Shown here in pieces: positions 9,292 through 19,230 of a stretch of 64,000 nt of DNA. How positions within the stretch are numbered: position 1 is the first letter of the stretch; every line of letters begins with the position of its first letter. The notes beneath the pieces were generated by a model. It searched no databases. It saw only the letters and a list, made by a program, of their open reading frames with translations, and had not been told where the DNA came from. The stretch is from JABDBE01 sp963832245 (GTDB taxonomy: Bacteria > Acidobacteriota > Terriglobia > Terriglobales > Acidobacteriaceae). The DNA is taken from assembly GCA_963832245.1 (NCBI GenBank), contig CAWHTG010000003.1:62001-126000 (forward strand), read 5' to 3'. Made by a program: the position numbers and the translations under genes.

Positions 9292-12200
9292 CTACAGACT
9301 CGCGTCCCCATCAAAACAGCAAGGATCCCAAGCCTCGGGATCTTCTAATCGCTTCGCCAGTTGTGCGTCTTTCGCTTTGTAGAAGTACCGCCACGCCGCA
9401 AGTTCCCGATGGTGGGGAGCCGCACTGTCGATGACTCGCTGCTTTTCGCCCGTGAACCCCATTGCTTCCAACATGTGCACGCCTTCATCGTGGCATCGTT
9501 GAAGGGCATGGGACAGGATCGGCGATAACAGGTGTAGCTGTCCGGGAAGCGCCTGAAAGTCCACTAACCGCATTCTTCGAAGTTCGTAGGACGGATTGTC
9601 CTGCCGGCAGAGGACGGCATAGGCTGCAAGCTCGTCACCCTTGCTCACGGTCACCAACCAGGTTTTCTTGCTAGCCAACGAGTGCCGGAAATGCCAATCC
9701 AAAACCTGACGGGAGCGCGTAGCCAGCAGCTGCCGAGTGCGCTGGGTGCGCAGGTTTTCCCAGAAGACGTCGAAGCGTTCGTCGAATTGCGCACAAAACT
9801 TCGGCCGGACGCCGTTGCGACCCCATCGCCAAAGGTTACTGGCAAGAGTGTCTCTCACGAAAAGACCCGCCGATAGCGGATAGCTCAAACCGCTAATCGC
9901 GGCCATGCCTTTTCGCGCCATCAGGCTCGCGGCAAACGCCCGGTAGTTCGTGACCCAAAAGGCTGATCGATCCCATGTGCCCGCAGGGACGCGCCGGGCC
10001 TGGAAGGCCTCCTGAAGTTTCGCAGCCTTGGCGTTGACCGTGGTGTTGACAAAAAGGTCCACATCCTTCTGACCGAAGAACTTGCTCAACAACCAGAAGG
10101 AGTGCGAGCGGTAATTTGCGTCCACCACCAGGGCGCGGCTGGTGGCCGCAGTCAGAGGACGTCCTTCATATCCGTAGGGCAAAGGAATATTCGCCACTGA
10201 ACCTACAATTTCACCTTCCGCGTTCTCGCATACCCAACCAATAGGCCAGCGCGGAAGTTTGTGGTACAGCGGATTGCCCAGCCACAAGTCCGCCCATTCC
10301 TCGTAACTCTTGGGATTTAAGCCGTAGCGTTGCTCGAGAATCGAGATCTGAGGATAGTCCTCAAAGCTGGCCTCACGGATCTTAGGCGGCACGGGCTTGA
10401 CCTCGATGCCCGCCGAAGGCTGGTTATTCTCCCGCGATTCCGCTGCGGCTGCCGCAAGGCAGACCTGGAGTTTGCTGGCGAGCGCGTCGATATTCTCGTC
10501 GTAGAACATCGCCTGGTGGCCACCGGCAATTTTGTGGACTTCCATGCCACCGCAGACCATGCCCTCCCAGCTTTCATAAAAGTCAAAATACTTGCAAGCT
10601 GGCCAATCCGTGGATTGGATAAAAACTATGTGTCCTGGGTATGGTTCAGGCCGATACAGGTACGAAGCAGGATGCACGATCGTATCAAGATCAGCGTGAA
10701 GGTGCTTCTCGCTGACTCTCCACCCCATTTTGTGATAAAGACGCCAGCGCCCCACGCTGAGTCTCAGTCCGATGCCGACAGTTCTGCCGGCGATGAAGCC
10801 GGGCAGGCCAAGCAATCCGCCTCGGCGAAGCTTGCGCAGGTGGAATCTGAGCTTCTTGGTCACCACTTCGGTCCTACTCTGCTCCGAAAAATTCTCGTAG
10901 TAAGCGGGATTTTGACCGTCCACCATGAACAGCAATGCCACCTTTTGCCCTTGCAGTTCCAGCAGTCGGGCCATCTCGTAGGCAAGCACCGCATTCACGC
11001 ACAAACCTGCCAGATGGTAAGGACCTTCGGGCTGCACCTCGCGCAGCCGCGCGACCAGAGCCGCGGCAATGTCTTCAAACTTGTAAGGGACAGGAAGACG
11101 GGCAGCGTCTGCGGCGGGCAGATGAAGTCCCAGAAAAGGCTGGTCGGGGCCAAGACGGTTCGCCAGGGCAAGAAACAGTGGGCCACCACGTACCCAAAAC
11201 AGAGCCGGCTTTGTTCCAAGCGGCTGAATGGGGACGATAGCGGGATGCTGTTTGGATTGGGTTTCTCCTTCCAGCAACGCCGCCAGTTGGCGAATGGTGG
11301 GCGCCTGAAAGACGTTGGCTAGGGAGAGCTTCTTCCCCAGGCGTTGCTCGATGCGCAGCAGGAGCTTCGCCACGAGGAGAGAGTGACCACCCAGGTTGAA
11401 GAAATTGTCAGTGACGCCGATTCCATCCTGGTCAAGCACCGACTGCCAAATCGCCACCAGCTTCGATTCGAGCGCGCTGCTGGAGGGCACAACTTCAACC
11501 GAGGAAACCCGCGTGGAGGCCGCGGGAAGTGCTTGGCGGTCCACTTTGCCATTGGGCGTTAGGGGCAGCGCGTCGAGTACGACAAAAGTCGAAGGAAGCA
11601 TTGCCTCCGGCAATTTGTTGGTCAGAGAACGGCGCAGGCTCTCCGGGTTGAATCGCACACGATCGGTGGGAACAACATAGGCAACCAACTTCGACTCATC
11701 CGGGCTCTCATTACGCAGCGCGACTACAACTTGGCTGATCTCCTTGCTTTCGGCGATGACAGCTTCGATTTCCTCGAGCTCAACGCGAAAGCCGCGAATC
11801 TTCACCTGGTGATCGAAGCGCCCGAGCAATTCCAGGTTCCCGTCCTCGCGATAGCGCACCAGGTCTCCGGACTTGTACAACCGCGCCCCGGGTTCCGGGC
11901 TGAAGGGATCGGGAACAAATCGGGCCGCGGTTTCCTCCGGCCGGTTCCAGTAGCCTCGAACAACTCCTGGACCGGCAATACAAAGTTGGCCCGGCACGCC
12001 AACCGGCAGGGGGTTGAGATGAGAATCCAGGACGTACACCTTAGCGTTTGGAATGGGCCGGCCGATGGGAACCGATTTCTCCGGACGCTCGCATTTGTAC
12101 ACCGTGCTCCAGACCGCCGCTTCGGTGGGGCCATACTCATTAAACAGTGCCGTATCCGCAAGCAATTTATGATGCCGCTGGACTAGAGGAACAGGGCAGG

Positions 12201-14478
12201 ACTCCCCAGCCACGATCGCCACTCGCAGCGAATCTAGTTGGCCCGGTTTCGCCTGCTCCAGAAGTAGGCTGTACAACGATGGGACGCAGAGCAGTTCAGA
12301 GATTCGATGCTGTGCGATGAACGCCGCCAACCCTGTCAGGTTTTCCTGGACAGGTTCGCCTGTCAGCACTAGAGTGCCACCCCTGCATAGCGATCCAAAA
12401 ATACCCACCAGGGAACTATCGAACGCGAACGATGAGAGCAGCAGGAACCGCCCTGCCTCGGGTCCGTAGTAGAGCGAACGCGCGTGAGTCGAATGCACCA
12501 GATTACGGTGCGTGATTTGTACGCCTTTCGGCTTTCCGGTTGATCCTGAGGTGTAGATCAAGTAAGCCAAATTTTCCGGCCTGCAATGGCTGGAAACGGT
12601 CTCACCGCTCTCCTCGCCGATCTGATCCCAACTCGAGTCCAGACAGCAGAGCTCCGCCGGTCCGCGCAGCAATGCTGGACGTTTTTGCTGCATCGACAAC
12701 ACCACCCGGAGGTGTGCATCATCCACGATGTGCTGCACGCGTTCCGGTGGATAACTGGGATCTAGCGGAACGCAAACCCCGCCCGCCTTAAGCACTCCCA
12801 AAATGCCCACAATCATTTCGCAGGTGGGCTCGAAATAGAGTCCGACTGGTGTTTCCGGAACGATGCCCCGCTTCTGCAGATAAGCAGCTAGCTGGGTGCT
12901 CTTGCGATCTAGCTGACGGTAGGTCAACTGGCTGCTGCCGTCGAGAAGCGCGACCGCATCCGGTGTGCGCCTGGTTTGGTTCATTACCAGTTCGTGGAGG
13001 CAGAGATTGGATGGAAAATTCGCGCTTGTCTGGTTCCAGTCGACACATATTTGCTGGCGCTCTTCGGCTGTGAGAATGGGCAATTGGGAGATGCTGTAGT
13101 GGGGATTGGCAGAGATGCTGTGCAGCAGCGTAGTGAGGTGCGCTGCCATGCGAGAAACGGTGCCCGCAGAGAACAGATCGGTGCTGTATTTGAAGCGTCC
13201 GATAATGCCGCTGGACCGGTCATCCAGTTCGAGACACAAATCGAATTTGATGAACCCGGTGTCCACTTCCGAATTCGTCAGCGCCACCGTCCATCCGTCC
13301 TGCTCTTCTGGAAGCGGCGGCTCCAGTGTCAGCAAAACTTGAAATAGAGGATTCAGACTAAGGCTGCGATTCGGATGCAGCGCATTCACCACCTCGGTGA
13401 ACGGTGCGTCGTCGTTAGACAGGGCATCCAGAGTGAGGTTCCGGGTACGGCGCAGCAGCTCGCTGAATGTCGGATCCCCGGACAAATCGTTGCGCAAAAC
13501 AACCGGGTTAAGAAAATATCCCAGCAGTCCCTCGAGTTCAGTCCGCTTGCGTCCGGAACTGACAGTGCCAATCACTACATCCTCGGAAGAAGAATAGCGA
13601 TGTAACAGCACAGCGAAGGCCGTCAGCAGGGTCATGAACAGAGTTGCTCCCTCCCGACGGCTCAGGAGTTTGAGGGAATCCGCCAGATCCTTGGCAAACG
13701 CGACCGGTTGAATTCCCCCCCGAAAGCTCTGCACGGCGGGACGAGCATAATCGGAGGGCAACGGCAGGACCGGCAAGTTCCCCAGCTGTTTTCGCCAATA
13801 GGCCAGTTGCGCCGGCACATGTCCATTGCGCGACCAATGCTCGCGTTCCCAGAGAGCAAAATCGGAGTATTGAACCGAAGGCTCGGGCAGAACGCAGTCC
13901 TGACCTTGGGAATACGCAGCGTAGAGCGCCGCCAACTCCGGCAGGAGTACGCGGTAGATGGAATACCCATCAAAGATAATGTGATGGAGGGTGAGGAAGA
14001 TGCGATGTTCGCGGTCGCTCAGCTTCACCAGCAGGGCACGTAACAACGGTCCTGCTGACAAATCAAATGGCCGGAGCGCGTCCTCATGGGCAAACCGAAG
14101 CAGGCTCGCTTCTTTCTGCGTTTCCGGAAGATCGCTGAGATCGATGATTGGGAGGGATACGGCCGTGGCTGGTTGAATGACCTGGATAGGTTCACCATCG
14201 GCCAGCGCAAAGTTGGTTCGCCAAGCTTCGTGGCGGCGGATGATCTCTGTTAAAGCGCGCTCCAAGGCCGCCACGTCCAGGCTTCCTTGGCGGCGGATGG
14301 TGACCGGCTCGTTGTAGAGGGGGATTTCGGGGACAAGTTGAGCGTGCAGCCAGACCTGCTGCTGGGAGAAGGACAAAGGCGCGGTATTTCCCCGCCCCGG
14401 CTGATGCATAACCGGCTTGCTGCCCAATTGAGCAATTTGCGCTTCCATCGAACTCTTGATTTCTACGGTAGGTTCCAT
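9292..14478 (-). CDS. Non-ribosomal peptide synthetase, C-A-PCP-TE with C-terminal GNAT-like domain
   Basis: About 1,728 residues. Condensation domain 35-475 with intact LTLHHIIFDGYS (His-His-x3-Asp-Gly, near 166). Adenylation domain 500-1010 with LIYTSGSTGKPKG near 644 and NGKVDRQALP; pocket read as D-S-V-C-I-A-E-V-W-K, substrate not assignable. Carrier domain with FFNLGGHSLL (Ser near 1031). Thioesterase-like domain about 1075-1340, in which the nucleophile elbow is LAGLCVNAV, so Cys (near 1159) replaces the usual Ser; Asp in FMVDGQNP and His in IAGGHQAMF complete a triad. From about 1364 to the end a 365-residue region starting KIREASFEDYPQI looks like a GNAT acyltransferase. This is the only C domain in the window. 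Start uncertain: ATG at 14478 chosen, TTG at 14505 and ATG at 14448 are possible. Confidence 0.9.
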   Translation of the reverse strand: MEPTVEIKSSMEAQIAQLGSKPVMHQPGRGNTAPLSFSQQQVWLHAQLVPEIPLYNEPVTIRRQGSLDVAALERALTEIIRRHEAWRTNFALADGEPIQVIQPATAVSLPIIDLSDLPETQKEASLLRFAHEDALRPFDLSAGPLLRALLVKLSDREHRIFLTLHHIIFDGYSIYRVLLPELAALYAAYSQGQDCVLPEPSVQYSDFALWEREHWSRNGHVPAQLAYWRKQLGNLPVLPLPSDYARPAVQSFRGGIQPVAFAKDLADSLKLLSRREGATLFMTLLTAFAVLLHRYSSSEDVVIGTVSSGRKRTELEGLLGYFLNPVVLRNDLSGDPTFSELLRRTRNLTLDALSNDDAPFTEVVNALHPNRSLSLNPLFQVLLTLEPPLPEEQDGWTVALTNSEVDTGFIKFDLCLELDDRSSGIIGRFKYSTDLFSAGTVSRMAAHLTTLLHSISANPHYSISQLPILTAEERQQICVDWNQTSANFPSNLCLHELVMNQTRRTPDAVALLDGSSQLTYRQLDRKSTQLAAYLQKRGIVPETPVGLYFEPTCEMIVGILGVLKAGGVCVPLDPSYPPERVQHIVDDAHLRVVLSMQQKRPALLRGPAELCCLDSSWDQIGEESGETVSSHCRPENLAYLIYTSGSTGKPKGVQITHRNLVHSTHARSLYYGPEAGRFLLLSSFAFDSSLVGIFGSLCRGGTLVLTGEPVQENLTGLAAFIAQHRISELLCVPSLYSLLLEQAKPGQLDSLRVAIVAGESCPVPLVQRHHKLLADTALFNEYGPTEAAVWSTVYKCERPEKSVPIGRPIPNAKVYVLDSHLNPLPVGVPGQLCIAGPGVVRGYWNRPEETAARFVPDPFSPEPGARLYKSGDLVRYREDGNLELLGRFDHQVKIRGFRVELEEIEAVIAESKEISQVVVALRNESPDESKLVAYVVPTDRVRFNPESLRRSLTNKLPEAMLPSTFVVLDALPLTPNGKVDRQALPAASTRVSSVEVVPSSSALESKLVAIWQSVLDQDGIGVTDNFFNLGGHSLLVAKLLLRIEQRLGKKLSLANVFQAPTIRQLAALLEGETQSKQHPAIVPIQPLGTKPALFWVRGGPLFLALANRLGPDQPFLGLHLPAADAARLPVPYKFEDIAAALVARLREVQPEGPYHLAGLCVNAVLAYEMARLLELQGQKVALLFMVDGQNPAYYENFSEQSRTEVVTKKLRFHLRKLRRGGLLGLPGFIAGRTVGIGLRLSVGRWRLYHKMGWRVSEKHLHADLDTIVHPASYLYRPEPYPGHIVFIQSTDWPACKYFDFYESWEGMVCGGMEVHKIAGGHQAMFYDENIDALASKLQVCLAAAAAESRENNQPSAGIEVKPVPPKIREASFEDYPQISILEQRYGLNPKSYEEWADLWLGNPLYHKLPRWPIGWVCENAEGEIVGSVANIPLPYGYEGRPLTAATSRALVVDANYRSHSFWLLSKFFGQKDVDLFVNTTVNAKAAKLQEAFQARRVPAGTWDRSAFWVTNYRAFAASLMARKGMAAISGLSYPLSAGLFVRDTLASNLWRWGRNGVRPKFCAQFDERFDVFWENLRTQRTRQLLATRSRQVLDWHFRHSLASKKTWLVTVSKGDELAAYAVLCRQDNPSYELRRMRLVDFQALPGQLHLLSPILSHALQRCHDEGVHMLEAMGFTGEKQRVIDSAAPHHRELAAWRYFYKAKDAQLAKRLEDPEAWDPCCFDGDASL

Positions 14479-14516
14479 GGGGCGAGATGCTGGGGAGGCT
14501 TGCAAACAGGCGGAGG

Positions 14517-15803
14517 TTAGTTGACTGCCTTGGAGCTGTTTGCTGGAGAAAAAGACAGGGGCAACGCGTTAAGACCGCGCAGCCCCAGATTGTTGCGCCA
14601 GGAAATAGGGCCAGGTTTCAGCTGAGGATTGTGCAGTCGGCGCAAAAGAGTGGCAAAGGCAACCTGGCCTTCCAGGCGCGCCAGAGGCGCTCCGAAGCAG
14701 AAGTGTGCGCCGAACCCGAAAGCCACGTGACGATTCTCCTTGCGGCGGATATCGATGCGGTCGGGATCGGGGAAACGGTCCGGATCGCGGTTGGCAGCGC
14801 CCATCACCGCATATACGGCTTGACGTTTGCGGATCAGCTTGCCGCCAAGCTCGATATCATCCTGGGCCAGGCGCGCGGTATGCTGGCTGGGACTCTCGTA
14901 ACGCAGCAACTCTTCAACGGCCGACGGAATCAGCGAAAGATCATTTCGCAGATCGGCAGCCACATCCGGATTTCGCAACAAGCTCAGCATCCCATTGCCG
15001 ATCAGATTCATGGTCGTCTCCTGCCCGCCCACCATGGTGACGATAATGCTGGCTGTCACCTCTTCGTCGGTCAGGCGGTCGCCTCCTACTTCCGCGGCAA
15101 GAAGCGCGTGCAGCAGCCCCTCTCTCGGGCGGACCCGTTGCTCGCGGATGGCATCGCGGAAGTAAGCGGTCATTTCAGCGGCGGTATTCAGCACCGTTTC
15201 GGAGCGGTCGGGATTGTGCTGGAAGTTGCCCAGCATTTCGGCCAGATCGGCGGACCATTGCTTAAGTTGACGGTGATCGGAAGTTGGTACCCCGAGAAGT
15301 TCCGCGGTGACGATGGAGGGCAACGGCGCAGCAAAATCGGAGATCAGTTCCATCTCCCCATTCGGCATTACCTCGTCCAACAAGCGGTTGGCGATGTCCT
15401 GGACATGCACGCGCAGGCCTTCCACGCGGGCCGGCGTGAATGCCTGGGAACACAATCCGCGCAGACGAGTATGTCCGACCCCCTCCATGAACAGCATCAA
15501 TCTCACCATGAGTTGTGCAATCGGAATCATGTGCTCCAAACCCATGGAGCTGAGTTGCTCCGGAGTAGGTGTACGCAAAGCAGAGAAGTTTTGCAACACG
15601 TTGACCACGTCCGGATAACGCGTCACCACCCAGGCGTGCAGAAACGGATCCCAGTGGACGGGGTCCTCGGTTCGTAGCCGCCGGTACAAGGGATAAGGAT
15701 TGGCCAGGACCTCGGGGTCGAGCAATTGATAGAGGCTCAAGACCGATCCCGATTTCTTGGCGGCCGTTTCTTGGCGCGAGCCAGTGGTAACGGGTAAGGA
15801 CAT
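14517..15803 (-). CDS. Cytochrome P450
   Basis: 428 residues, the usual length for a soluble bacterial P450. The haem-binding loop FGFGAHFCFGAPLAR is present with its Cys near residue 368; the I-helix has VGGQETT near 260 (oxygen activation), and the K-helix ExxR is in EELLRYESPSQ near 300. No membrane anchor. It needs external ferredoxin and reductase, neither of which is encoded nearby. The gene follows the leucine-type A-PCP gene with only 5 bases between, an arrangement known for P450s that beta-hydroxylate an amino acid while it is tethered to a carrier protein. Beta-hydroxylation of carrier-bound leucine is therefore the favoured, unproven role. ATG at 15803. Confidence 0.9.
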   Translation of the reverse strand: MSLPVTTGSRQETAAKKSGSVLSLYQLLDPEVLANPYPLYRRLRTEDPVHWDPFLHAWVVTRYPDVVNVLQNFSALRTPTPEQLSSMGLEHMIPIAQLMVRLMLFMEGVGHTRLRGLCSQAFTPARVEGLRVHVQDIANRLLDEVMPNGEMELISDFAAPLPSIVTAELLGVPTSDHRQLKQWSADLAEMLGNFQHNPDRSETVLNTAAEMTAYFRDAIREQRVRPREGLLHALLAAEVGGDRLTDEEVTASIIVTMVGGQETTMNLIGNGMLSLLRNPDVAADLRNDLSLIPSAVEELLRYESPSQHTARLAQDDIELGGKLIRKRQAVYAVMGAANRDPDRFPDPDRIDIRRKENRHVAFGFGAHFCFGAPLARLEGQVAFATLLRRLHNPQLKPGPISWRNNLGLRGLNALPLSFSPANSSKAVN

Positions 15804-15808
15804 AAGAC

Positions 15809-17662
15809 TTAATCCGCGGTCATACCTTCCCCGCGTAGCATTTCGTCGATGACACCGGAAATCTCCGCCGCGGTCGGGAAGTCAAATACAGTCCGGAGGG
15901 GAAGCTCGATACCAAACGCATCACGGGTGCGAGCGATCAACTGTGTGCCCAGCAAGGAGTGGCCGCCCAGGAAAAAGAAATTGTCGTTCACGCTCACCTG
16001 TCCGACTCCCAGCAACTCTGACAGAATCGTTACCAGACGTTCTTCGGTGGGAGTGCGGGGCGCGATGAATACCTGATCTGCGATCGTATTTTCCGGTCCC
16101 GGTGCGGGTAGTGCGGTGCGATCGACCTTCCCACTGTGGGTCATTGGCAGCGACGAAACCTGGACAAACACCGCCGGAACCATGTAGTCAGGGAGATAGT
16201 TCTTAAGAAAGTCCTGCACTGCGCTGTGCGTGAGTTCAATGCCCGGAGCCGCTACAACATAAGCAACCAGGCGTCTGTCGCCCCAGTCATCGCGAGCGAC
16301 CACCACGCTGCCCTTAATTCCGGAATATCGGTCGAGCACCGCTGCTATCTCATCGGGCTCAATGCGATAACCACGAATCTTGATTTGCTCATCCATGCGC
16401 CCAACGAAGGCAATATCTCCGTCCGGCAAGAGCCGGGCCAGGTCGCCCGTCCTGTACAGACGGTCGCCTGGGGTTGCACTGAATGGGTTGGCGATAAACC
16501 TTTCCCTATCCAAGTCGGGACGGTTGAGATAGCCTCGGCCCACACCCGCGCCTCCGATGTGCAGATGTCCTACGGTGCCCGCAGGAACCTCCCGCAGGTT
16601 TTCGTCCAGAATGTAGATCTGGAAATTATCGATCGCACGCCCGATCGTGGGCAGACCGTTCGGATGCGAATTGGGATGGACAACACCCGAGGCTGCGACC
16701 ACGGTGCATTCGGTAGGACCGTAGTTATTGACCAACTCAAACGGAAGGCCAGGCGGTGGATAATGGTGCAGCGTATCGGCTCCAGTCAAGAGGATGCGCA
16801 AGGCGGTATCCGATGGCCATTCGAGACCAGTCAGTGACTCCGCCAATGGAGTTGCGACAAAACTTACAGTGATTTGCTCCTCAATCAGCCAATTACGTAG
16901 CGGTTCCACGGAAACCCGGGTGGCATCATCGGGAAAGTGAACGCTGCTCCCAGCGACCAGATAAGGCCAGATTTCCCACACGGCCGCATCGAAGGCCAAG
17001 CTCGCAAGTTGGCTGGCGCGATCGGTGGCCGAGATTGAGAATGCACGGTTGTGCCAGGAGATTAAGTTGAGCAGGTTCCCCTGGGTAATCTTGACGCCCT
17101 TGGGACGTCCGGTCGAACCGGAAGTGTAGATGACATAGGCGAGACTTTGCGCCGACAGGCTGACTGCTGGCGGAGTCGCCGGGTAGCCAGCGATCCGGGC
17201 CTGATCTGCGTCGATGTCCACAACCTGCCAGCGCCCTCTCGCAATCCGCTGGTCGATCTCCGCTCGCGTGATCAGCACCGGCGCTTGCGCATCATCAAGC
17301 ATGAACCTCAGGCGATCCACCGGGAATTCCGGATCCAATGGAAGGTAAGCTCCTCCCGCCTTGAGAACAGCCAGCGCTGCGACCACCATGGCCGGGCCGC
17401 GATCCAGACAGACCCCGACCAGGACGTCCGGCGCGACGCCGACAGACTGAAGGTAATTGGCGAGGTGATTAGCTTGAGCGTCCATTTCGCCATAGCTCAA
17501 GACTTGACTTCGTGAAGCGAGGGCTAAAGCTTCCGGAGTTAGCTGCGCCCGATTCGCGATCAGTTGCGCCACCAAAGCTAAAGGTTCGCGGTCGCGCAAC
17601 TCCAGAGCGGGCCTGGAGGGTTGCATCGAGTCAGACGGGAAGGGCGTTTTCACAGTGGCCAT
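15809..17662 (-). CDS. NRPS A-PCP didomain protein, leucine-type adenylation code
   Basis: 617 residues: adenylation domain about 25-525 and carrier domain about 535-610. Core motifs VIYTSGSTGRPKG (near 182), NNYGPTECT, YRTGDLARLL, HSGKVDRTALP and FFFLGGHSLLGTQ (phosphopantetheine Ser near 567). The pocket residues read D-A-W-F-L-G-N-V-V-K, which is the classical published code for leucine. There is no condensation domain, so it loads Leu onto its own carrier, probably for the P450 downstream and for the C domain of the synthetase at 9292-14478. ATG at 17662 chosen; a TTG lies two codons upstream. Confidence 0.92.
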   Translation of the reverse strand: MATVKTPFPSDSMQPSRPALELRDREPLALVAQLIANRAQLTPEALALASRSQVLSYGEMDAQANHLANYLQSVGVAPDVLVGVCLDRGPAMVVAALAVLKAGGAYLPLDPEFPVDRLRFMLDDAQAPVLITRAEIDQRIARGRWQVVDIDADQARIAGYPATPPAVSLSAQSLAYVIYTSGSTGRPKGVKITQGNLLNLISWHNRAFSISATDRASQLASLAFDAAVWEIWPYLVAGSSVHFPDDATRVSVEPLRNWLIEEQITVSFVATPLAESLTGLEWPSDTALRILLTGADTLHHYPPPGLPFELVNNYGPTECTVVAASGVVHPNSHPNGLPTIGRAIDNFQIYILDENLREVPAGTVGHLHIGGAGVGRGYLNRPDLDRERFIANPFSATPGDRLYRTGDLARLLPDGDIAFVGRMDEQIKIRGYRIEPDEIAAVLDRYSGIKGSVVVARDDWGDRRLVAYVVAAPGIELTHSAVQDFLKNYLPDYMVPAVFVQVSSLPMTHSGKVDRTALPAPGPENTIADQVFIAPRTPTEERLVTILSELLGVGQVSVNDNFFFLGGHSLLGTQLIARTRDAFGIELPLRTVFDFPTAAEISGVIDEMLRGEGMTAD

Positions 17663-17769
17663 CCGCAAAATATCAGTGCAGGTTTAAAACAGATTCTCCG
17701 ATCGGAAGTTGCTGTCGGCGGAGTCCCGAATGTAGCTGATGCACTCCCATTAGAGCACGGAGATGTCAC

Positions 17770-19191
17770 TCAATGCTCCTGACCAACCGCCGCTGCATTC
17801 GCCTCAGATGCGGGCTTCGCGTTTGCTGTTAGCTTCCGGTAAAGCAAGAAAGACACAGCGGCAAAGGAAGCGATGTCAGCAATGTTATTGCCCCAGATAC
17901 CGCCGGTCAAGCCAAAAGCCCAGGTCGCGGGTACTCCAATTGCCAGCGACGCCACGGCGGCAAAACTGTAGGCTGCGAACACCGATGCCGGCGATTTCAT
18001 GCCACGCAAGGCGAGCGCCGGGCCATAGGCGGCACTCCAGAAGATGGAGCCAACGGCTACCAAGGGAATCTGATGTGCCACTTCCATGTAGCGGCCCGAG
18101 TAGAGCAGACGAAACAGAGGCTTATCCAGCGGAATGATGAGCGCCCAATACACGATCGCCATGCCGAAACCCAGGACGGTCATTCGCAGGCTCAAGGTCC
18201 GTGCCCTGGAGCCATCATCCTTGGCGTCTTGTACAGCGGCGGCGTAGGGCAAAAGCAGCATCGAAAGCGCAGCCTTCGTCTGTTCCAGCGGCAATGTGAG
18301 ATTCATCAGGGCCTTCAACTGCCCTGACTGGGCCATAGTTCCGAAACTGCCGAGAATCGGGTAGAAAATGTAGGCCGGAACCCAACTTGCGAAGCAGCCC
18401 ATCAACGCCCACCCGCCGTAGCTCCAATGCTGCCGCCAAATGGTTCGAGTCGGAGGGCTGGGCCCTTTGGGTCGGAGGGCCAGCCGTAGACGCAACATCA
18501 GAAATGAACCAGTACCCAAGGAGCCGATGGCGATCAGCACGAATGCCGTGAAGGGCGATAACCAATTGTGGCGATAGAAAATCCACAATGCGCCCAGTAC
18601 GAAGCCTGAGTAGACAAAGGCTCCGAGGACCGCCTGATTGGGGGATAATTCCAGATAGAAGCTGCGCCGCGCGAGCCAGAAAAATAACACGCAGGGTGAC
18701 GCAATGGTGACGCCCGCTAGGGCCCCCGGCATTCCTGCTGCTGACCCAAACAGCCGGCTTATGCCAGCCGTCGCGCCAAACACAAGAAAAATCGCGAGCG
18801 ACAGATTAACGTGGATCCACAGCAACGAAGCAAAGTACCCACGCAGATTATTGCGATAAGTCGAGCCTCCGAAAACCGACATCGGCTCCAGTACCAGCGA
18901 CTGGTAGACCAGCGATAGCAGCACAAAGAAACCGAAGGCCACCGCGTAAGATCCATATTGTTCTGCGGTCAGCCACCGGGCTAGCAAAACGCTGATGAGG
19001 AAATTGGAACCGGAGATTAACCCTTGATCAATAACCGTGAGGCCGCCCTTGTGCGCCCAGGGCAAGAGCCTACGCAATAGAGTGCTGCCATCGGTACCTA
19101 GAAGCTGAGCCCGTAGTCCGGTCGGCCGCGCGGTATCTGCGACGATGCCCGCTGCTGTTACTTCTGGCGGTTGAATCTGGGAAGAAGCCAA
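17770..19191 (-). CDS. MOP-superfamily flippase (polysaccharide/oligosaccharide exporter, Wzx/MurJ-like)
   Basis: 473 residues, about twelve hydrophobic segments, with the N-terminal pattern GLTVIDQGLISGSNFLISVLLARWLTAEQYGSYAVAF cut here for length and recognisable as the first two helices of polysaccharide-biosynthesis flippases. Such proteins move lipid-linked sugars (Wzx) or lipid-linked peptides across the inner membrane. It lies between two NRPS genes, so the exported substrate could be a lipid-linked glycan decorated by the peptide system, or the peptide itself. The start appears to be TTG at 19191; there is no ATG in frame before the first helices. The C-terminus ends in a short Ala-rich polar tail. 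Confidence 0.8.
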   Translation of the reverse strand: MASSQIQPPEVTAAGIVADTARPTGLRAQLLGTDGSTLLRRLLPWAHKGGLTVIDQGLISGSNFLISVLLARWLTAEQYGSYAVAFGFFVLLSLVYQSLVLEPMSVFGGSTYRNNLRGYFASLLWIHVNLSLAIFLVFGATAGISRLFGSAAGMPGALAGVTIASPCVLFFWLARRSFYLELSPNQAVLGAFVYSGFVLGALWIFYRHNWLSPFTAFVLIAIGSLGTGSFLMLRLRLALRPKGPSPPTRTIWRQHWSYGGWALMGCFASWVPAYIFYPILGSFGTMAQSGQLKALMNLTLPLEQTKAALSMLLLPYAAAVQDAKDDGSRARTLSLRMTVLGFGMAIVYWALIIPLDKPLFRLLYSGRYMEVAHQIPLVAVGSIFWSAAYGPALALRGMKSPASVFAAYSFAAVASLAIGVPATWAFGLTGGIWGNNIADIASFAAVSFLLYRKLTANAKPASEANAAAVGQEH

Positions 19192-19230
19192 TGCTGTTCT
19201 GCTTTGAATAGGGCGGTTCGACCTGACAGG

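Noticed and set aside
10330..11322. A 330-codon open frame on the plus strand inside the large NRPS gene
   Set aside because: It is antisense to well-supported PCP and TE domains and has no protein-like motif; long antisense frames are expected at this GC content.
14487..15677. A 396-codon plus-strand frame opposite the P450 gene
   Set aside because: The minus strand carries all P450 signature motifs; the plus frame has none and is a GC-driven shadow.
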